Shown here in pieces: positions 43,874 through 53,723 of a DNA stretch of 64,000 nt. Source of the DNA: Yoonia maricola (lineage in GTDB: Bacteria > Pseudomonadota > Alphaproteobacteria > Rhodobacterales > Rhodobacteraceae); the NCBI RefSeq assembly GCF_002797915.1, contig NZ_PGTY01000001.1, forward strand, positions 1,860,001 to 1,924,000, in the 5' to 3' direction. The stretch's first letter is position 1. Every line of letters begins with the position of its first letter. The notes under the pieces are model-generated. The model worked only from the letters and a program-made list of their open reading frames with translations, had not been told where the DNA came from and did no database searches. The translations under genes and the position numbers were made by a program.

Positions 43874-44560
43874 ATGGGACAACTCAAAAAGATTCTACTC
43901 GTCGATGACGACGATGACCTGCGCGAAGCGCTGGGTGAGCAATTGCTGATGACCGAAGACTTTGACGTCTTTGAGGCAGACGATGGGACCAGCGCAATGG
44001 TCAAAGCCAAGGAGGGTCTTTATGATCTGATGATCCTTGACGTGGGTTTGCCCGACACAGATGGTCGCGAACTGTGTCGCCTGATGCGCAAGCAGGGCGT
44101 CAAATGCCCGATCCTTATGCTGACCGCACAGGACAGTGATGCAGACACCATTCTGGGGCTTGATGCAGGTGCGAATGATTATGTATCTAAGCCCTTCAAA
44201 TTCCCTGTTCTTTTGGCGCGCATCCGCAGCCAACTGCGGACACATGAACAATCCGAAGACGCTGTATTCCAGCTTGGGCCGTATACCTTCAAACCCGCCC
44301 AGAAGATGCTGGTGACAGAGGACGAAAAGAAGGTGCGTTTGACGGAAAAAGAGACGAATATCCTCAAATTCCTCTACCGCGCAACCGAAGGTGTTGTCGC
44401 CCGCGATGTGCTTCTGCACGAGGTTTGGGGCTACAATGCAGGCGTGACCACGCACACATTAGAGACACATATTTACCGTCTTCGCCAAAAAATTGAACCA
44501 GATCCGTCAAATGCGCGCCTTCTTGTGACCGAATCCGGTGGCTATAGATTGGTGGCGTAG
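43874..44560 (+). CDS. OmpR-family response regulator
   Basis: Two-component regulator of 228 residues. Receiver domain at 5-120 (LLVDDDDDLREALGEQ, phospho-acceptor Asp in LMILDVGLPDTDG, switch Thr in LMLTAQDSD, and Lys in YVSKPFK); winged-helix DNA-binding domain at 130-228 (VRLTEKETNILKFLYR, then THTLETHIYRLRQKIE). No histidine kinase is adjacent, so it is an orphan in this window. GAAGGAGG precedes the ATG. Ends before a strong terminator. Confidence 0.94.
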   Translation: MGQLKKILLVDDDDDLREALGEQLLMTEDFDVFEADDGTSAMVKAKEGLYDLMILDVGLPDTDGRELCRLMRKQGVKCPILMLTAQDSDADTILGLDAGANDYVSKPFKFPVLLARIRSQLRTHEQSEDAVFQLGPYTFKPAQKMLVTEDEKKVRLTEKETNILKFLYRATEGVVARDVLLHEVWGYNAGVTTHTLETHIYRLRQKIEPDPSNARLLVTESGGYRLVA

Positions 44561-44660
44561 TACTCCACCCCGGTGATTTTGAGCCCTCCCTTCTCTTGAT
44601 CACCGGGTTCCCAAGATCCCGCCGGAGATCGGGTTATATCTCCACCTCCCTGTTGGACTT

Positions 44661-44689
44661 GCCCGGACCTTGTGTCCGGGCTTTTTTTT
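44661..44689 (+). terminator. Strong Rho-independent terminator
   Basis: GCCCGGAC/GTCCGGGC, 5-nt loop CTTGT, then eight T. It ends the response-regulator transcript, which stops 100 bp before it, and lies before the convergent metC stop. Confidence 0.93.
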
Positions 44690-44747
44690 GGTGGGACTTC
44701 GCTCAGGCGCGCTGCACCAATGCAGCAAACAATATCAGCGACTGCGA

Positions 44748-45869
44748 CTAACCCAGCGCCTGATCCCAATCGGCGATCAGGTCGCCAATATCCTCAATCC
44801 CGACAGAGACGCGGATCAGGTTCTCTGGAATACCGGTATGCGGCTCAATCGTGTGCCGGTGTTCCACCAGACTTTCAACGCCACCGAGTGATGTGGCGCG
44901 CAAGAAAAGTTTCAACTTGCCGACAACGCGCAAGGCGTCTTCTTTGCCGCCTTTGACAAGCACCGATAGCAGACTGCCGTAACCGCCGGCCATCTGGCGT
45001 TTGGCCGTCGCAAAGCCAGGGTGTGAAGGCAAACCCGGATAGAATACATTGTCTACCATAGCATGCCCTAGCAGATGTTCGGCCAGCACCTGTGCATTCT
45101 GCGACATCCGTTCGACCCTTAATGGCAAGGTCCGCATCGCGCGGGTCAGTAACCATGCCTCAAACGGTCCAAGGATTGCGCCCGCCATCTTGCGGTCAGC
45201 GCGGATCATGTCCCAGGTTTTTGCGTCCTTTGATCGCGTCGAAAGCACCCCCGCCAGCACATCTGAGTGCCCATTGATCCCCTTGGTCGCCGAATGCATC
45301 ACGATGTCTGCGCCAAAATCCAAACAGCGGGTCAGGATCGGGGTCGCGGCAGTCGCATCAACAACAAGCGTAGCTTCGGTGGCATCGGCCGTGGCGCGGA
45401 TATCAACGGTTTTCAGCCACGGGTTGGAGGGTGTTTCGATAAAAACAAGTGCTGCATCTGTCGCTTGGCAGGTGGCGCGCAGATCATCTGCACCGACCTC
45501 GATCAGTGTAATCGCACGCCGCTCGCAGAAGTCCCTGATCCATGCTGTTGTACCCCAGTAGATACCAGATTGCACAATTGCTGTGGATCCATGTGGCAGC
45601 GTCCGAAACACCGCCGCAATCGCGGCCATGCCAGAGGGGAAAAGGAATGTCTCTTCCGCGCCTTCGAGCCTGCGCAACACCTCCTCGGCTTGCCGCACGT
45701 TATCAGAGTCCGCGCGCGAATAGATATTGTCGGGGCGGACCAGATCATAGCTCTCATCCCGCAGATAGGTGGTCGACGGCTGCAAGGCAGGCACAACACC
45801 CCCTGATTGGGCATCAAGCGCCCCTGCAGCATGGGCAGCAATGGTGGCGGGTTTTATGTTCTTATCCAT
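44748..45869 (-). CDS. metC: Cystathionine beta-lyase
   Basis: PLP enzyme of 373 residues of the Cys/Met metabolism family; it cleaves cystathionine to homocysteine. Motifs: SRADSDNVRQAEEVLRRLEG, FPSGMAAIAAVFRTL, HSATKGINGHSD with the PLP Lys, and LGGVESLVEHRHTIEPHTGI near the end. ATG 45869 by family start. The homocysteine it gives feeds the methyltransferase at 0.9 kb or a methionine synthase elsewhere. Family members overlap with gamma-lyases, so the reaction is likely, not certain. Confidence 0.88.
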   Translation of the reverse strand: MDKNIKPATIAAHAAGALDAQSGGVVPALQPSTTYLRDESYDLVRPDNIYSRADSDNVRQAEEVLRRLEGAEETFLFPSGMAAIAAVFRTLPHGSTAIVQSGIYWGTTAWIRDFCERRAITLIEVGADDLRATCQATDAALVFIETPSNPWLKTVDIRATADATEATLVVDATAATPILTRCLDFGADIVMHSATKGINGHSDVLAGVLSTRSKDAKTWDMIRADRKMAGAILGPFEAWLLTRAMRTLPLRVERMSQNAQVLAEHLLGHAMVDNVFYPGLPSHPGFATAKRQMAGGYGSLLSVLVKGGKEDALRVVGKLKLFLRATSLGGVESLVEHRHTIEPHTGIPENLIRVSVGIEDIGDLIADWDQALG

Positions 45870-45910
45870 ACTGTCTTGTGCCGTGTGACCGGGCACAGAT
45901 GCAAGTGGGG

Positions 45911-46786
45911 CTATGTCACAAATTCATCTCTGCTGTAGCCTTGCAAGAACAGCAAGGCGGTAAGATCACCATGGTTCACCCGCATGTCGCACTCCGCCTG
46001 TACGGTCGGTTTGGCGTGCAAGGCAACGCCAGTCCCCGCCCGTTTCAGCATGTCCAGATCGTTGGCACCATCCCCCACGGCGAGTACGTCCTGTTCTGTG
46101 ATCCCCAAATGTGTCGTGATCTCTTCCAACGCCTCGACTTTGGCCGCTTGACCCAAGATTGGCCGCCCCACATCACCGGTAAGTTTGCCATCCGCCGCCA
46201 GCAAGGTATTGGCGCGGTTCTGATCAAAACCAAGTGCCGATGCCACCCGCGCCGTAAAGGCCGTGAACCCGCCAGAGACAAGCGCCGCATAGGCACCATT
46301 TGCTTTCATCGTGTTCACCAACTCATAGCCGCCGGGCATATAGGTGATCCGTTCGTCCAGAACCTGTTCGATCATCGTCTCAGGCAAGTCTTTCAGCAGG
46401 CCAACCCGTTCAATCAATGCGGCTTCAAAATCCAGCTCTCCGTTCATCGCGCGCGCCGTGATGCCAGCGACACGCGCACCCACGCCAGCCTCGGCTGCCA
46501 GTTCATCAATGCATTCCTGCCGGATCATTGTGCTGTCCATATCGGCCAGCAGCATCTTCTTGCGCCGCCCCTCGGCAGGTTGGATGACCAGATCAACGCA
46601 GGCGTTCTGCAAGTCGCGCCAGACATCCCATTGATTACCGGGGGCGATGGGCACTGCAAACTCGGCTGCCTCATCCACGGCCAGCCAATTGGCGTCGCCA
46701 CCACCCCAGGCATTGCGCAGGCTATCCACCAATGCGGCATCCAGATTGCGCTCGGTCGGGGTTGTGATCAGTGTGACGACCTGCAT
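45911..46786 (-). CDS. serB: Phosphoserine phosphatase
   Basis: HAD-family enzyme of 291 residues for the last step of serine synthesis. The ACT-like N-terminus is followed by motif I LLADMDSTMI (DxDST), motif II in ALVSGGFTAF, a Lys in the QAAKVEAL region and motif III VGDGANDLDML. ATG 46786 by family start. It is upstream of metC on the same strand (41 bp) and back-to-back with the serC-serA operon, so all three serine genes lie together and could be coordinately regulated. Confidence 0.95.
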   Translation of the reverse strand: MQVVTLITTPTERNLDAALVDSLRNAWGGGDANWLAVDEAAEFAVPIAPGNQWDVWRDLQNACVDLVIQPAEGRRKKMLLADMDSTMIRQECIDELAAEAGVGARVAGITARAMNGELDFEAALIERVGLLKDLPETMIEQVLDERITYMPGGYELVNTMKANGAYAALVSGGFTAFTARVASALGFDQNRANTLLAADGKLTGDVGRPILGQAAKVEALEEITTHLGITEQDVLAVGDGANDLDMLKRAGTGVALHAKPTVQAECDMRVNHGDLTALLFLQGYSRDEFVT

Positions 46787-46959
46787 GGCGGACCTCTTTG
46801 CAAAGATGCGCAAGGTCTAGCGCCGTCAGGCCGCGATGACACCCCCCAAAAGTCGAAAAGCCCGCTGAGAAAACTGCCGCACTTCTTTAAAGCGATATGT
46901 ATCGCGCGCTGCAGCGGCCAGGGCGAAAGACCACGCTGGTTTCCGATGCGCGACCGCAG

Positions 46960-47089
46960 TGTCGCAAAAATCAGCTCACCCGACGGATTTAGGCCGTTTT
47001 CTCTGTTGTAGATGCCACGTCGTCACTTTATTGCGCGAGGTGGGACACCCTTCCCCAACGAAGGGCGCATATCTGTGAGGATACCATTG
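46960..47089 (+). ncRNA. Structured serC leader, candidate serC-type RNA motif
   Basis: The 300 bp before serC hold no gene but have nested pairing: CGACG at 46981-46985 with CGTCG at 47018-47022; then TGCGC at 47032-47036 with GCGCA at 47065-47069, enclosing a CCTT/AAGG stem (47049-47064). The start codon lies about 20 bases beyond, with GAGG between. A serC RNA motif has been described upstream of serC in Alphaproteobacteria; I cannot test the match here, and its ligand is not known. Confidence 0.45.
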
Positions 47090-48229
47090 ATGGTTACGAC
47101 TAAACCGGCAGCGCGGCCGGATAATCCGCGTTTTTCTTCTGGCCCTTGCGCCAAACCCCCCGTTTGGAAACTCGATGCACTCAGCGACGCGCCCTTGGGC
47201 CGCTCGCACCGTGCTGCTGTGGGCAAAGCGAAGTTGGCCGAGGCAATTGATCTCACGCGTGAGGTTTTGGGCGTGCCTGCGGACTACCGCATTGGCATCG
47301 TGCCTGCCTCTGATACCGGCGCGTTCGAAATGGCGATGTGGTCGCTGTTAGGTGAACGTCCAGCGCAGATGGTGGCATGGGAAAGCTTTGGCGCGGGGTG
47401 GGTAACGGATGTGGTCAAGCAGCTCAAGATCGAAGCAACGACCCATACGGCGGAGTATGGCGAGATCGTCGATATGGCCGCGCTGAACTATGACAACGAT
47501 GTTTGCTTTACGTGGAACGGGACGACCTCTGGTGTGCGCGTGGTCTCCGGTGATGTAATCCCGGCAGACCGCGCAGGTTTGACGTTGTGCGACGCAACAT
47601 CAGCGGCATTTGCGCAAGACCTGCCTTGGGACAAGCTGGATGTGACAACATTCTCTTGGCAAAAGGTCATGGGCGGCGAAGCGGCCCATGGGATGTTGAT
47701 CCTTAGCCCCCGCGCGGTTGAACGGCTGGAAAGCTATACTCCCGCTTGGCCCCTGCCCAAGATATTCCGCCTGACCAAAGGTGGCAAACTGATTGAAGGT
47801 ATCTTCCGGGGTGAGACGATCAATACGCCTTCCATGCTGGCGGTTGAAGATTACCTTGTGGCGCTGAAATGGGGCCGCTCCATTGGTGGATTGGATGGGC
47901 TGATGCACCGCGCCAATGCCAATGCGCGGGCGATTTGGAATTTCTGTGCGGACAAGCCTTGGATTGCCAATCTGGCCGTTGACCCAGCCACGAGGTCAAA
48001 CACCTCCGTCTGCCTCAAATTCACTGACGACCGTATCACAGATGGCGCCGCCTTCGCCAAGGCCGTCGCCAAACGGTTGGAGGCCGAGGGGATCGCCCTT
48101 GATATCGGCGCTTACCGTGACGCCCCCGCAGGGCTGCGCATCTGGTGCGGTGCCACGGTCGAGACGTCCGACATCGAAGCCATGCTGCCGTGGCTCGAAT
48201 GGGCGTTTGAAGCTGAAATCAACGCATAA
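47090..48229 (+). CDS. serC: Phosphoserine aminotransferase
   Basis: PLP enzyme of 379 residues that converts 3-phosphohydroxypyruvate to phosphoserine (and acts in pyridoxine synthesis). It opens [20 protein letters not shown], has [32 protein letters not shown] and the PLP Lys in [16 protein letters not shown]. The start at 47090 is preceded by GTGAGGATA; an earlier frame runs through the structured leader and is not used. Followed 44 bp later by serA. Confidence 0.95.
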   Translation: MVTTKPAARPDNPRFSSGPCAKPPVWKLDALSDAPLGRSHRAAVGKAKLAEAIDLTREVLGVPADYRIGIVPASDTGAFEMAMWSLLGERPAQMVAWESFGAGWVTDVVKQLKIEATTHTAEYGEIVDMAALNYDNDVCFTWNGTTSGVRVVSGDVIPADRAGLTLCDATSAAFAQDLPWDKLDVTTFSWQKVMGGEAAHGMLILSPRAVERLESYTPAWPLPKIFRLTKGGKLIEGIFRGETINTPSMLAVEDYLVALKWGRSIGGLDGLMHRANANARAIWNFCADKPWIANLAVDPATRSNTSVCLKFTDDRITDGAAFAKAVAKRLEAEGIALDIGAYRDAPAGLRIWCGATVETSDIEAMLPWLEWAFEAEINA

Positions 48230-48273
48230 CGTGGGTTGCACCCACCCTAAGACTTACGAAAAGGAGCGGCACA

Positions 48274-49866
48274 ATGGCCCCCAAAGTACTTATCTCTGAC
48301 AAACTCTCACCTGCCGCCGTACAGATCTTCAAGGATCGCGGCATTGACGTGGACTTCCAGCCGGACCTTGGCAAAGACAAGGAAAAATTGCTGGAGGTGA
48401 TCGGGCAATATGACGGCCTCGCCATCCGGTCTGCCACCAAAGCGACAGAAAAGATCATCGCCGCAGCCGAGAACCTCAAGGTAATCGGGCGCGCGGGTAT
48501 CGGTGTTGATAACGTCGATATCCCTGCCGCATCGAAGAAGGGGATCATCGTGATGAACACGCCCTTCGGGAACTCGATCACGACGGCAGAGCACGCGATT
48601 TCCATGATGATGGCCGTCGCGCGGCAAATTCCCGAAGCAAACGCCTCGACCCATGCCGGTAAATGGGAAAAATCCCGCTTTATGGGTGTGGAACTGACCG
48701 GTAAGACGTTGGGTGTGATCGGTGCCGGGAACATCGGGTCCATCGTCATTGACCGCGCGCAGGGTCTGAAAATGAAGGTTGTGGCCTACGATCCCTTCCT
48801 GTCGGAAGAGCGTGCCCTTGATATCGGCGTTGAGAAGGTTGAGCTGGACGAACTGCTGGGCCGCGCTGATTTCATCACCATGCATGTACCGCTGACTGAT
48901 CAGACCAAGAACATCCTGTCCGAAGAAAACATCGCCAAGCTGAAAAAGGGCGTTCGTATCGTAAATTGCGCACGCGGTGGTCTGGTGGATGAGGCGGCTT
49001 TGGCCGCAGCGCTGAATTCCGGTCATGTTGCAGGCGCTGCCTTTGACGTGTTCGCGGTGGAACCGGCGACCGAAAGCCCGCTTTTCAACCTGCCCAACGT
49101 GGTTGTCACACCGCACCTTGGTGCGGCCACAACCGAAGCGCAGGAAAACGTGGCGTTGCAGGTGGCCGAACAAATGTCGGACTACCTACTGACGGGTGCC
49201 GTGCAAAACGCGCTCAACATGCCATCTGTGACCGCCGAGGAAGCCAAGGTCATGGGCCCTTGGATCAAACTGACGGGCCATTTGGGTAACTTCATCGGTC
49301 AGATGACGGATGAACCGATCAAGGCGATTAATATCCTGTTTGACGGTGAAGCGAGCGAGATGAACCTCAAGGCGCTCACCGCAGCGACCATTGCCGGGAT
49401 CATGACAAAGGCGAACCCCGATACAAATATGGTCAGCGCGCCGATCATCGCCAAAGAGCGGGGGATCAAAGTGTCGACCACCAAACAGGATCAATCGGGC
49501 GCGTTTGAAGGCTATGTGAAAGTCACCGTCGTCACCGATAAGCGCGAGCGCTCTGTGGCGGGGACGGTCTTTAGCGATGGCAAGCCGCGGTTTATCCAGA
49601 TCAAAGGCATCAATATCGACGCCGAGATTGGGGAACATATGGTCTACACCACCAATGAAGACGTGCCGGGCATCATTGGTACGCTGGGAACAACCATGGG
49701 GACGAACGACGTGAACATCGCAAACTTTACGCTTGGCCGCTCTGAGGCAAAGGGGGAGGCGATTGCGCTTCTTTATGTGGATGAAGCTGTGCCAGCGCCT
49801 GCGATCAAGGCGCTGGAAGCGACCGGATTGTTCCAGCAGGTCAAACCCCTCACCTTCAACGTTTGA
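48274..49866 (+). CDS. serA: D-3-phosphoglycerate dehydrogenase
   Basis: First enzyme of serine synthesis, 530 residues, long form. Two D-isomer dehydrogenase parts with the NAD site LGVIGAGNIGSIVIDRAQGL and active His in VVVTPHLGAATTEAQ; then an intervening domain (about 320-450) and an ACT domain at the end (VYTTNEDVPGIIGTLGTTMG), which often gives feedback by serine. AAAAGGAG before the ATG. It overlaps the next gene by four bases if that starts at TTG. Confidence 0.96.
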   Translation: MAPKVLISDKLSPAAVQIFKDRGIDVDFQPDLGKDKEKLLEVIGQYDGLAIRSATKATEKIIAAAENLKVIGRAGIGVDNVDIPAASKKGIIVMNTPFGNSITTAEHAISMMMAVARQIPEANASTHAGKWEKSRFMGVELTGKTLGVIGAGNIGSIVIDRAQGLKMKVVAYDPFLSEERALDIGVEKVELDELLGRADFITMHVPLTDQTKNILSEENIAKLKKGVRIVNCARGGLVDEAALAAALNSGHVAGAAFDVFAVEPATESPLFNLPNVVVTPHLGAATTEAQENVALQVAEQMSDYLLTGAVQNALNMPSVTAEEAKVMGPWIKLTGHLGNFIGQMTDEPIKAINILFDGEASEMNLKALTAATIAGIMTKANPDTNMVSAPIIAKERGIKVSTTKQDQSGAFEGYVKVTVVTDKRERSVAGTVFSDGKPRFIQIKGINIDAEIGEHMVYTTNEDVPGIIGTLGTTMGTNDVNIANFTLGRSEAKGEAIALLYVDEAVPAPAIKALEATGLFQQVKPLTFNV

Positions 49867-49877
49867 CTGACGTAAAT

Positions 49878-50666
49878 ATGGACCCCATCTACGCGATTGG
49901 TGACATTCACGGGCAGAAGCAGATGCTTGATCATGCGCTTGCGTTGATCACTGCGGATGGCGGTGATGATGCCAAAATCGTGTTTTTGGGGGACTATACA
50001 GATCGCGGGCCGGACAGCCGGGCCGTGATCAATACGTTAATCGCCGGGCGCGACGCCGGACGCAACTGGGTGTTTATCAAAGGCAATCACGACAGGCTAT
50101 TCACACGCTTTGTACGCGAAGGGCGCGAGCATGATCCACGTGTTAAATCGGGGATCAGTTGGCTGAACCCGCGATTGGGCGGAACACAGACACTTGCCTC
50201 CTACGGGGTGGTGGGCACTATGCATTTTGAGCAACAAAACGATGTACCGCTTGAAACATTGGCGCATTTCGAAGGGCCGGACGCCAGGGGCGACAAAGCC
50301 GCACTGCAAGATTTGGCCCGCCAAGCGGTACCAAGCATCCATCTGGCGTTTCTCGAGGGGCTCCCTCTGACCCACCAGACAGAAGACCTGATTTTTGTCC
50401 ATGCCGGTCTGCGTATGCAGCTCCCGCTGGAATGGCAGGATCCTGAAGATCTGCTTTGGATCAGAGAAGGTTTTATCGACAGCGCCATCGATTATGGCCG
50501 TTTGATCGTTCATGGCCATACCGCCCTTGATCGTCCACAGCATTTTGGCAATCGGGTCGATCTGGATGGCGGGGCAGGATACGGCAACCCGCTGATCCCG
50601 GCGGTTTTTGAAGGGCGCGAATGTTGGCTTTTGACCGATCAGGGGCGCGTGCCGCTGCGGCCTTAG
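49878..50666 (+). CDS. Metallophosphoesterase (PPP/ApaH-like)
   Basis: Calcineurin-type phosphoesterase of 262 residues. Metal motifs: YAIGDIHGQ, FLGDYTDRGPDS, FIKGNHD and the His segments IFVHAGLR and LIVHGHTALD. The closest roles are Ser/Thr protein phosphatase or diadenosine tetraphosphatase. I start at ATG 49878; a TTG at 49863 overlapping the serA stop (TTGA) is an alternative giving 267 residues and would couple it to serA. Its 3' end overlaps the convergent gene by four bases. Confidence 0.9.
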   Translation: MDPIYAIGDIHGQKQMLDHALALITADGGDDAKIVFLGDYTDRGPDSRAVINTLIAGRDAGRNWVFIKGNHDRLFTRFVREGREHDPRVKSGISWLNPRLGGTQTLASYGVVGTMHFEQQNDVPLETLAHFEGPDARGDKAALQDLARQAVPSIHLAFLEGLPLTHQTEDLIFVHAGLRMQLPLEWQDPEDLLWIREGFIDSAIDYGRLIVHGHTALDRPQHFGNRVDLDGGAGYGNPLIPAVFEGRECWLLTDQGRVPLRP

Positions 50667-52588
50667 TCCCGCCTGATAACCCCTGTCACCGCAGCCGCAC
50701 CGATTGCGGTGACAATCCAGCCAAGGGCGATCAACCACCAGCGCACCCACCATAGCCACCAGCCCCATGGACCGCGCGTGGTGGATGGGGCCCATGCCGC
50801 CTCTTGCCCCAGCGACACAATGGGGATGACCAGATCAACGGCATAAGAAACTGCATTGAACGTTTCATAGTCGCGCCCGGCAGTCAGCACTGGCGTCCCG
50901 TCAGGGGCAAGCATGTATTTGTCAGACCAGACCTGTGCAGGGTTCTGAATATTTGGATCGGTCGCGAGTGTCTGCCAGCTGTCTGACATCAAGACAGGCC
51001 CAGCCGTGGGGGCAAAATCGCCTTCTTCCCAAGATCGGTCCGCAAGAAACCAACCTATGAAAACGAGCGCGATCAGCATATAGAAACTGCGTTCAGGCTT
51101 GTGGCCGTAACCTACAACAAATCCAAAGACGCGGTCCGCAATCAGGCTGCCCATGTTACGCCAACCGACCCGCACCCCATACCGACGCTGTTCATCCCGG
51201 AATTGCCTTTGGGCCAGCTGTAACGTCATTTCACCAATATCTAACGCGTCAGTATCTGCGGGATGCAGCATCGCCAAACGCGCCACATCCGGATCATTGG
51301 GTCGCCGGACCTGCAACGCCTCAATCGCAGCCGGTCGTTCTTCTGGTGGCAAAAGGCTGGTGTTCAGCAACGACTGCCGCCATGCGCCTTCGCGCCGCCA
51401 CCGCTCGCGCGAGGCTTTGCGCTGCTCTTTCTCCTTGGCCACCATAATCGCGCGTGCGTCCGACCGATGCCCGGTTTCGCGTAAGAGTTTCGCCAACTGT
51501 TCATAGGGTTGCGGATAAAATTCGCGCTGCGACACCGCACCCATCTTGAGCCATGCCAGTCGGTCTGGCACGTTGATCCCGCCATGCAGCACATCATAAA
51601 TGAACCCGCTAAGATAAAGTCGCTCGCACATGGCCCAGCTTTCAGGATCATCCCAAAGATCGCCAACATGCGCCGAAGTCAGATCAACGGCACCCGCCAC
51701 ACCTTTCATCCGCCGCCAGATGAACCCTTCGCGGACGATCAGACGCTGCGCATTCAAGGCATATCCTTCAGGATTGCGCATTGTCGCATGGGCAAAATCA
51801 AGCACGCCGTTCACCTCGGCCCCCATGAAACTGACCTCACCATCCGTCGTAGCATAGCGCAGAAAAGCATCACCGCGGACTTGGGTGCTTTGCGCGTTCA
51901 GCGCGTGTCCTTTTGGGTTGTGAAAGGCCACACCAATCGCAACCAGCTGCCCACCAATCTGCGCGCCCAGCAGGCTCACCTGCCCTGTGGCTGTGGTACC
52001 TTCGAGCAGCACGCTACTCGCGACCTTCATACCCTGCGCCTTGAAGGCTGATCCTTCCGGATGGCGCAAAGTGGCTTGCGTGCAGGACAGATGCCCTTTG
52101 ATCACGCTGCCCGAAAGCGACACTTTGCCGTCAATTCGGCTGCCATTCAGCGTCAGGTTCCCGCTGGTCTGAATGCGTGCAGCATTGATCCCGTCGGTCA
52201 TGGTACAGCCAACAATCGCCAAGCCATCGGCTTGCAATTGCACCATCTGCGGGCGCTCTGCAAAGTGGCAATTAAAAAAGTCCACAGGGCCCCGCGCAAT
52301 CGTAAAGCTCAGGTCCAGCTTTCCTCCGATCCATGCCCCGTAAACCGTGACGCCCGACGGTTGGGTGCGAAAATCATCGCATCCCCCAAGGATCAGATAC
52401 CGCAGCAATGCTGCCCGGATCAGCACGCCGGGCGCTTTTAAGTTCGGCACCGTCTGGCTAATGCGCGCCGGTGTTCCCGCTTGCGCGCTTTCCAGTAAAA
52501 CCAGTTCGGCCGGGGTGAGCAGGCCATTGTCGCGCAACTGTACAACTTGCGCCCAGCGCGTGATCAAATGCAGGTCTTCGTAATTCAT
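50663..52588 (-). CDS. Pentapeptide-like repeat protein with C-terminal membrane spans
   Basis: Large protein of 641 residues. Residues 60-330 are made of repeating strand units such as GYALNAQRLIVREGF, GHALNAQSTQVRGDAFL and SLLGAQIGGQL, the look of a pentapeptide-type beta helix; then a helical charged part (EKEQRKASRERWRR), and two or three membrane spans at the end (SFYMLIALVFIGWFLADRSW; WWLIALGWIVTAIGAAAVTG). No signal peptide, so the helix is likely cytoplasmic. Similar proteins are labelled membrane oxidoreductase, with no visible cofactor motif here. Function unknown. Confidence 0.78.
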   Translation of the reverse strand: MNYEDLHLITRWAQVVQLRDNGLLTPAELVLLESAQAGTPARISQTVPNLKAPGVLIRAALLRYLILGGCDDFRTQPSGVTVYGAWIGGKLDLSFTIARGPVDFFNCHFAERPQMVQLQADGLAIVGCTMTDGINAARIQTSGNLTLNGSRIDGKVSLSGSVIKGHLSCTQATLRHPEGSAFKAQGMKVASSVLLEGTTATGQVSLLGAQIGGQLVAIGVAFHNPKGHALNAQSTQVRGDAFLRYATTDGEVSFMGAEVNGVLDFAHATMRNPEGYALNAQRLIVREGFIWRRMKGVAGAVDLTSAHVGDLWDDPESWAMCERLYLSGFIYDVLHGGINVPDRLAWLKMGAVSQREFYPQPYEQLAKLLRETGHRSDARAIMVAKEKEQRKASRERWRREGAWRQSLLNTSLLPPEERPAAIEALQVRRPNDPDVARLAMLHPADTDALDIGEMTLQLAQRQFRDEQRRYGVRVGWRNMGSLIADRVFGFVVGYGHKPERSFYMLIALVFIGWFLADRSWEEGDFAPTAGPVLMSDSWQTLATDPNIQNPAQVWSDKYMLAPDGTPVLTAGRDYETFNAVSYAVDLVIPIVSLGQEAAWAPSTTRGPWGWWLWWVRWWLIALGWIVTAIGAAAVTGVIRRD

Positions 52589-52670
52589 AGGCTTACGCTA
52601 GGGCGCACAGCACGCACCCGCAATGGTTTTCGCCCTTTTGTCGCCGCATCAACTGCCGTAGACCGTTGCA

Positions 52671-53723
52671 ATGCCAATTGAATTCACCAGCCTTGATGCG
52701 ATCTTGAACCACGGTTTTGACAGCGTGATCGACGTACGTTCACCTGCGGAATTTGCGCAAGATCACATTCCCGGCGCCATCAACCTGCCCGCCCTGTCCA
52801 ATGAACAGCGGGCCGAGGTGGGCACGATCTATAAACAGATCAGCCCCTTTGATGGCCGCAAGATCGGGGCGGGTATGGTTATTCGCAATTTAGCGGATCA
52901 CATCGACGGACCATTGATGAAAAAGGACGGCGCTTGGCGTCCCCTGGTTTATTGTTGGCGTGGCGGGCAACGCTCTGGCGTGTTTTCGACACTGTTATCT
53001 GAAATCGGCTGGCGCGCTGATACGATCAAGGGTGGCTACACAACCTACCGACGGTTGGTGAAGACACGCCTTTACGATGATCCTCTCGTTCATCGGCTCA
53101 TACTGCTGGATGGCTATACCGGCACCGCCAAGACCGAGATTTTACCGCGCCTGACCGCACGCGGCGTGCAAGTCATTGATCTGGAAGGGCTGGCAGGCCA
53201 TCGCGGTTCGCTCCTCGGAGCGATGCCGGGTGGGCAGCCATCGCAGAAAGCGTTTGATACCTGGCTTGCCGTAGCACTGACCAAGCTGGATCCGGCCCGC
53301 CCCGTTGTTGTCGAGGCGGAAAGCAGCAAGATCGGGCGCATTGGCATTCCAGCCTCAATGTGGGCGGCGATGTTGGCGGCACCCCGCATCATCATAAAAG
53401 CCCCGCAAACAGCGCGTGCGGCCTATCTGGCTCGCGCCTATCGCGAGGTGATTGAAAACCCCGATGTTGTTGCAGAAAAACTGGCCCCGTTGCGCCGCTT
53501 GCGGGGTCACGCAACCGTTGATCGTTGGATAAAACTTTCGCGAGACGGCGCTTTGGTGGATCTATCGCATGCTTTGATGGTGGATCACTATGATCCATCA
53601 TACGCTAAATCGCGTCGGATTTATGAACGCAAGGTGTTGGCAGAGGTCGCAGTTGAAACGCTGGATGATGCCGGACAGGAACGCGCCGCCGATGGAATCG
53701 CCGCGGCCATCAACGCGTTTTAA
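52671..53723 (+). CDS. mnmH: tRNA 2-selenouridine synthase
   Basis: Enzyme of 350 residues (also SelU/YbbB) that replaces the sulfur of 2-thiouridine at the wobble base of tRNA Lys, Glu and Gln with selenium, via geranylation. Rhodanese domain at 1-125 with DVRSPAEFAQDHIPGA and active Cys95 in YCWRGGQRSG; P-loop domain after it with LLDGYTGTAKTEIL. It needs selenophosphate from SelD, encoded face to face with an overlap of 14 bp at the 3' ends. Confidence 0.93.
   Translation: MPIEFTSLDAILNHGFDSVIDVRSPAEFAQDHIPGAINLPALSNEQRAEVGTIYKQISPFDGRKIGAGMVIRNLADHIDGPLMKKDGAWRPLVYCWRGGQRSGVFSTLLSEIGWRADTIKGGYTTYRRLVKTRLYDDPLVHRLILLDGYTGTAKTEILPRLTARGVQVIDLEGLAGHRGSLLGAMPGGQPSQKAFDTWLAVALTKLDPARPVVVEAESSKIGRIGIPASMWAAMLAAPRIIIKAPQTARAAYLARAYREVIENPDVVAEKLAPLRRLRGHATVDRWIKLSRDGALVDLSHALMVDHYDPSYAKSRRIYERKVLAEVAVETLDDAGQERAADGIAAAINAF

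Noticed and set aside
45542..47011. Plus-strand frame of 489 codons
   Set aside because: Opposite metC and serB, both with complete catalytic motifs.
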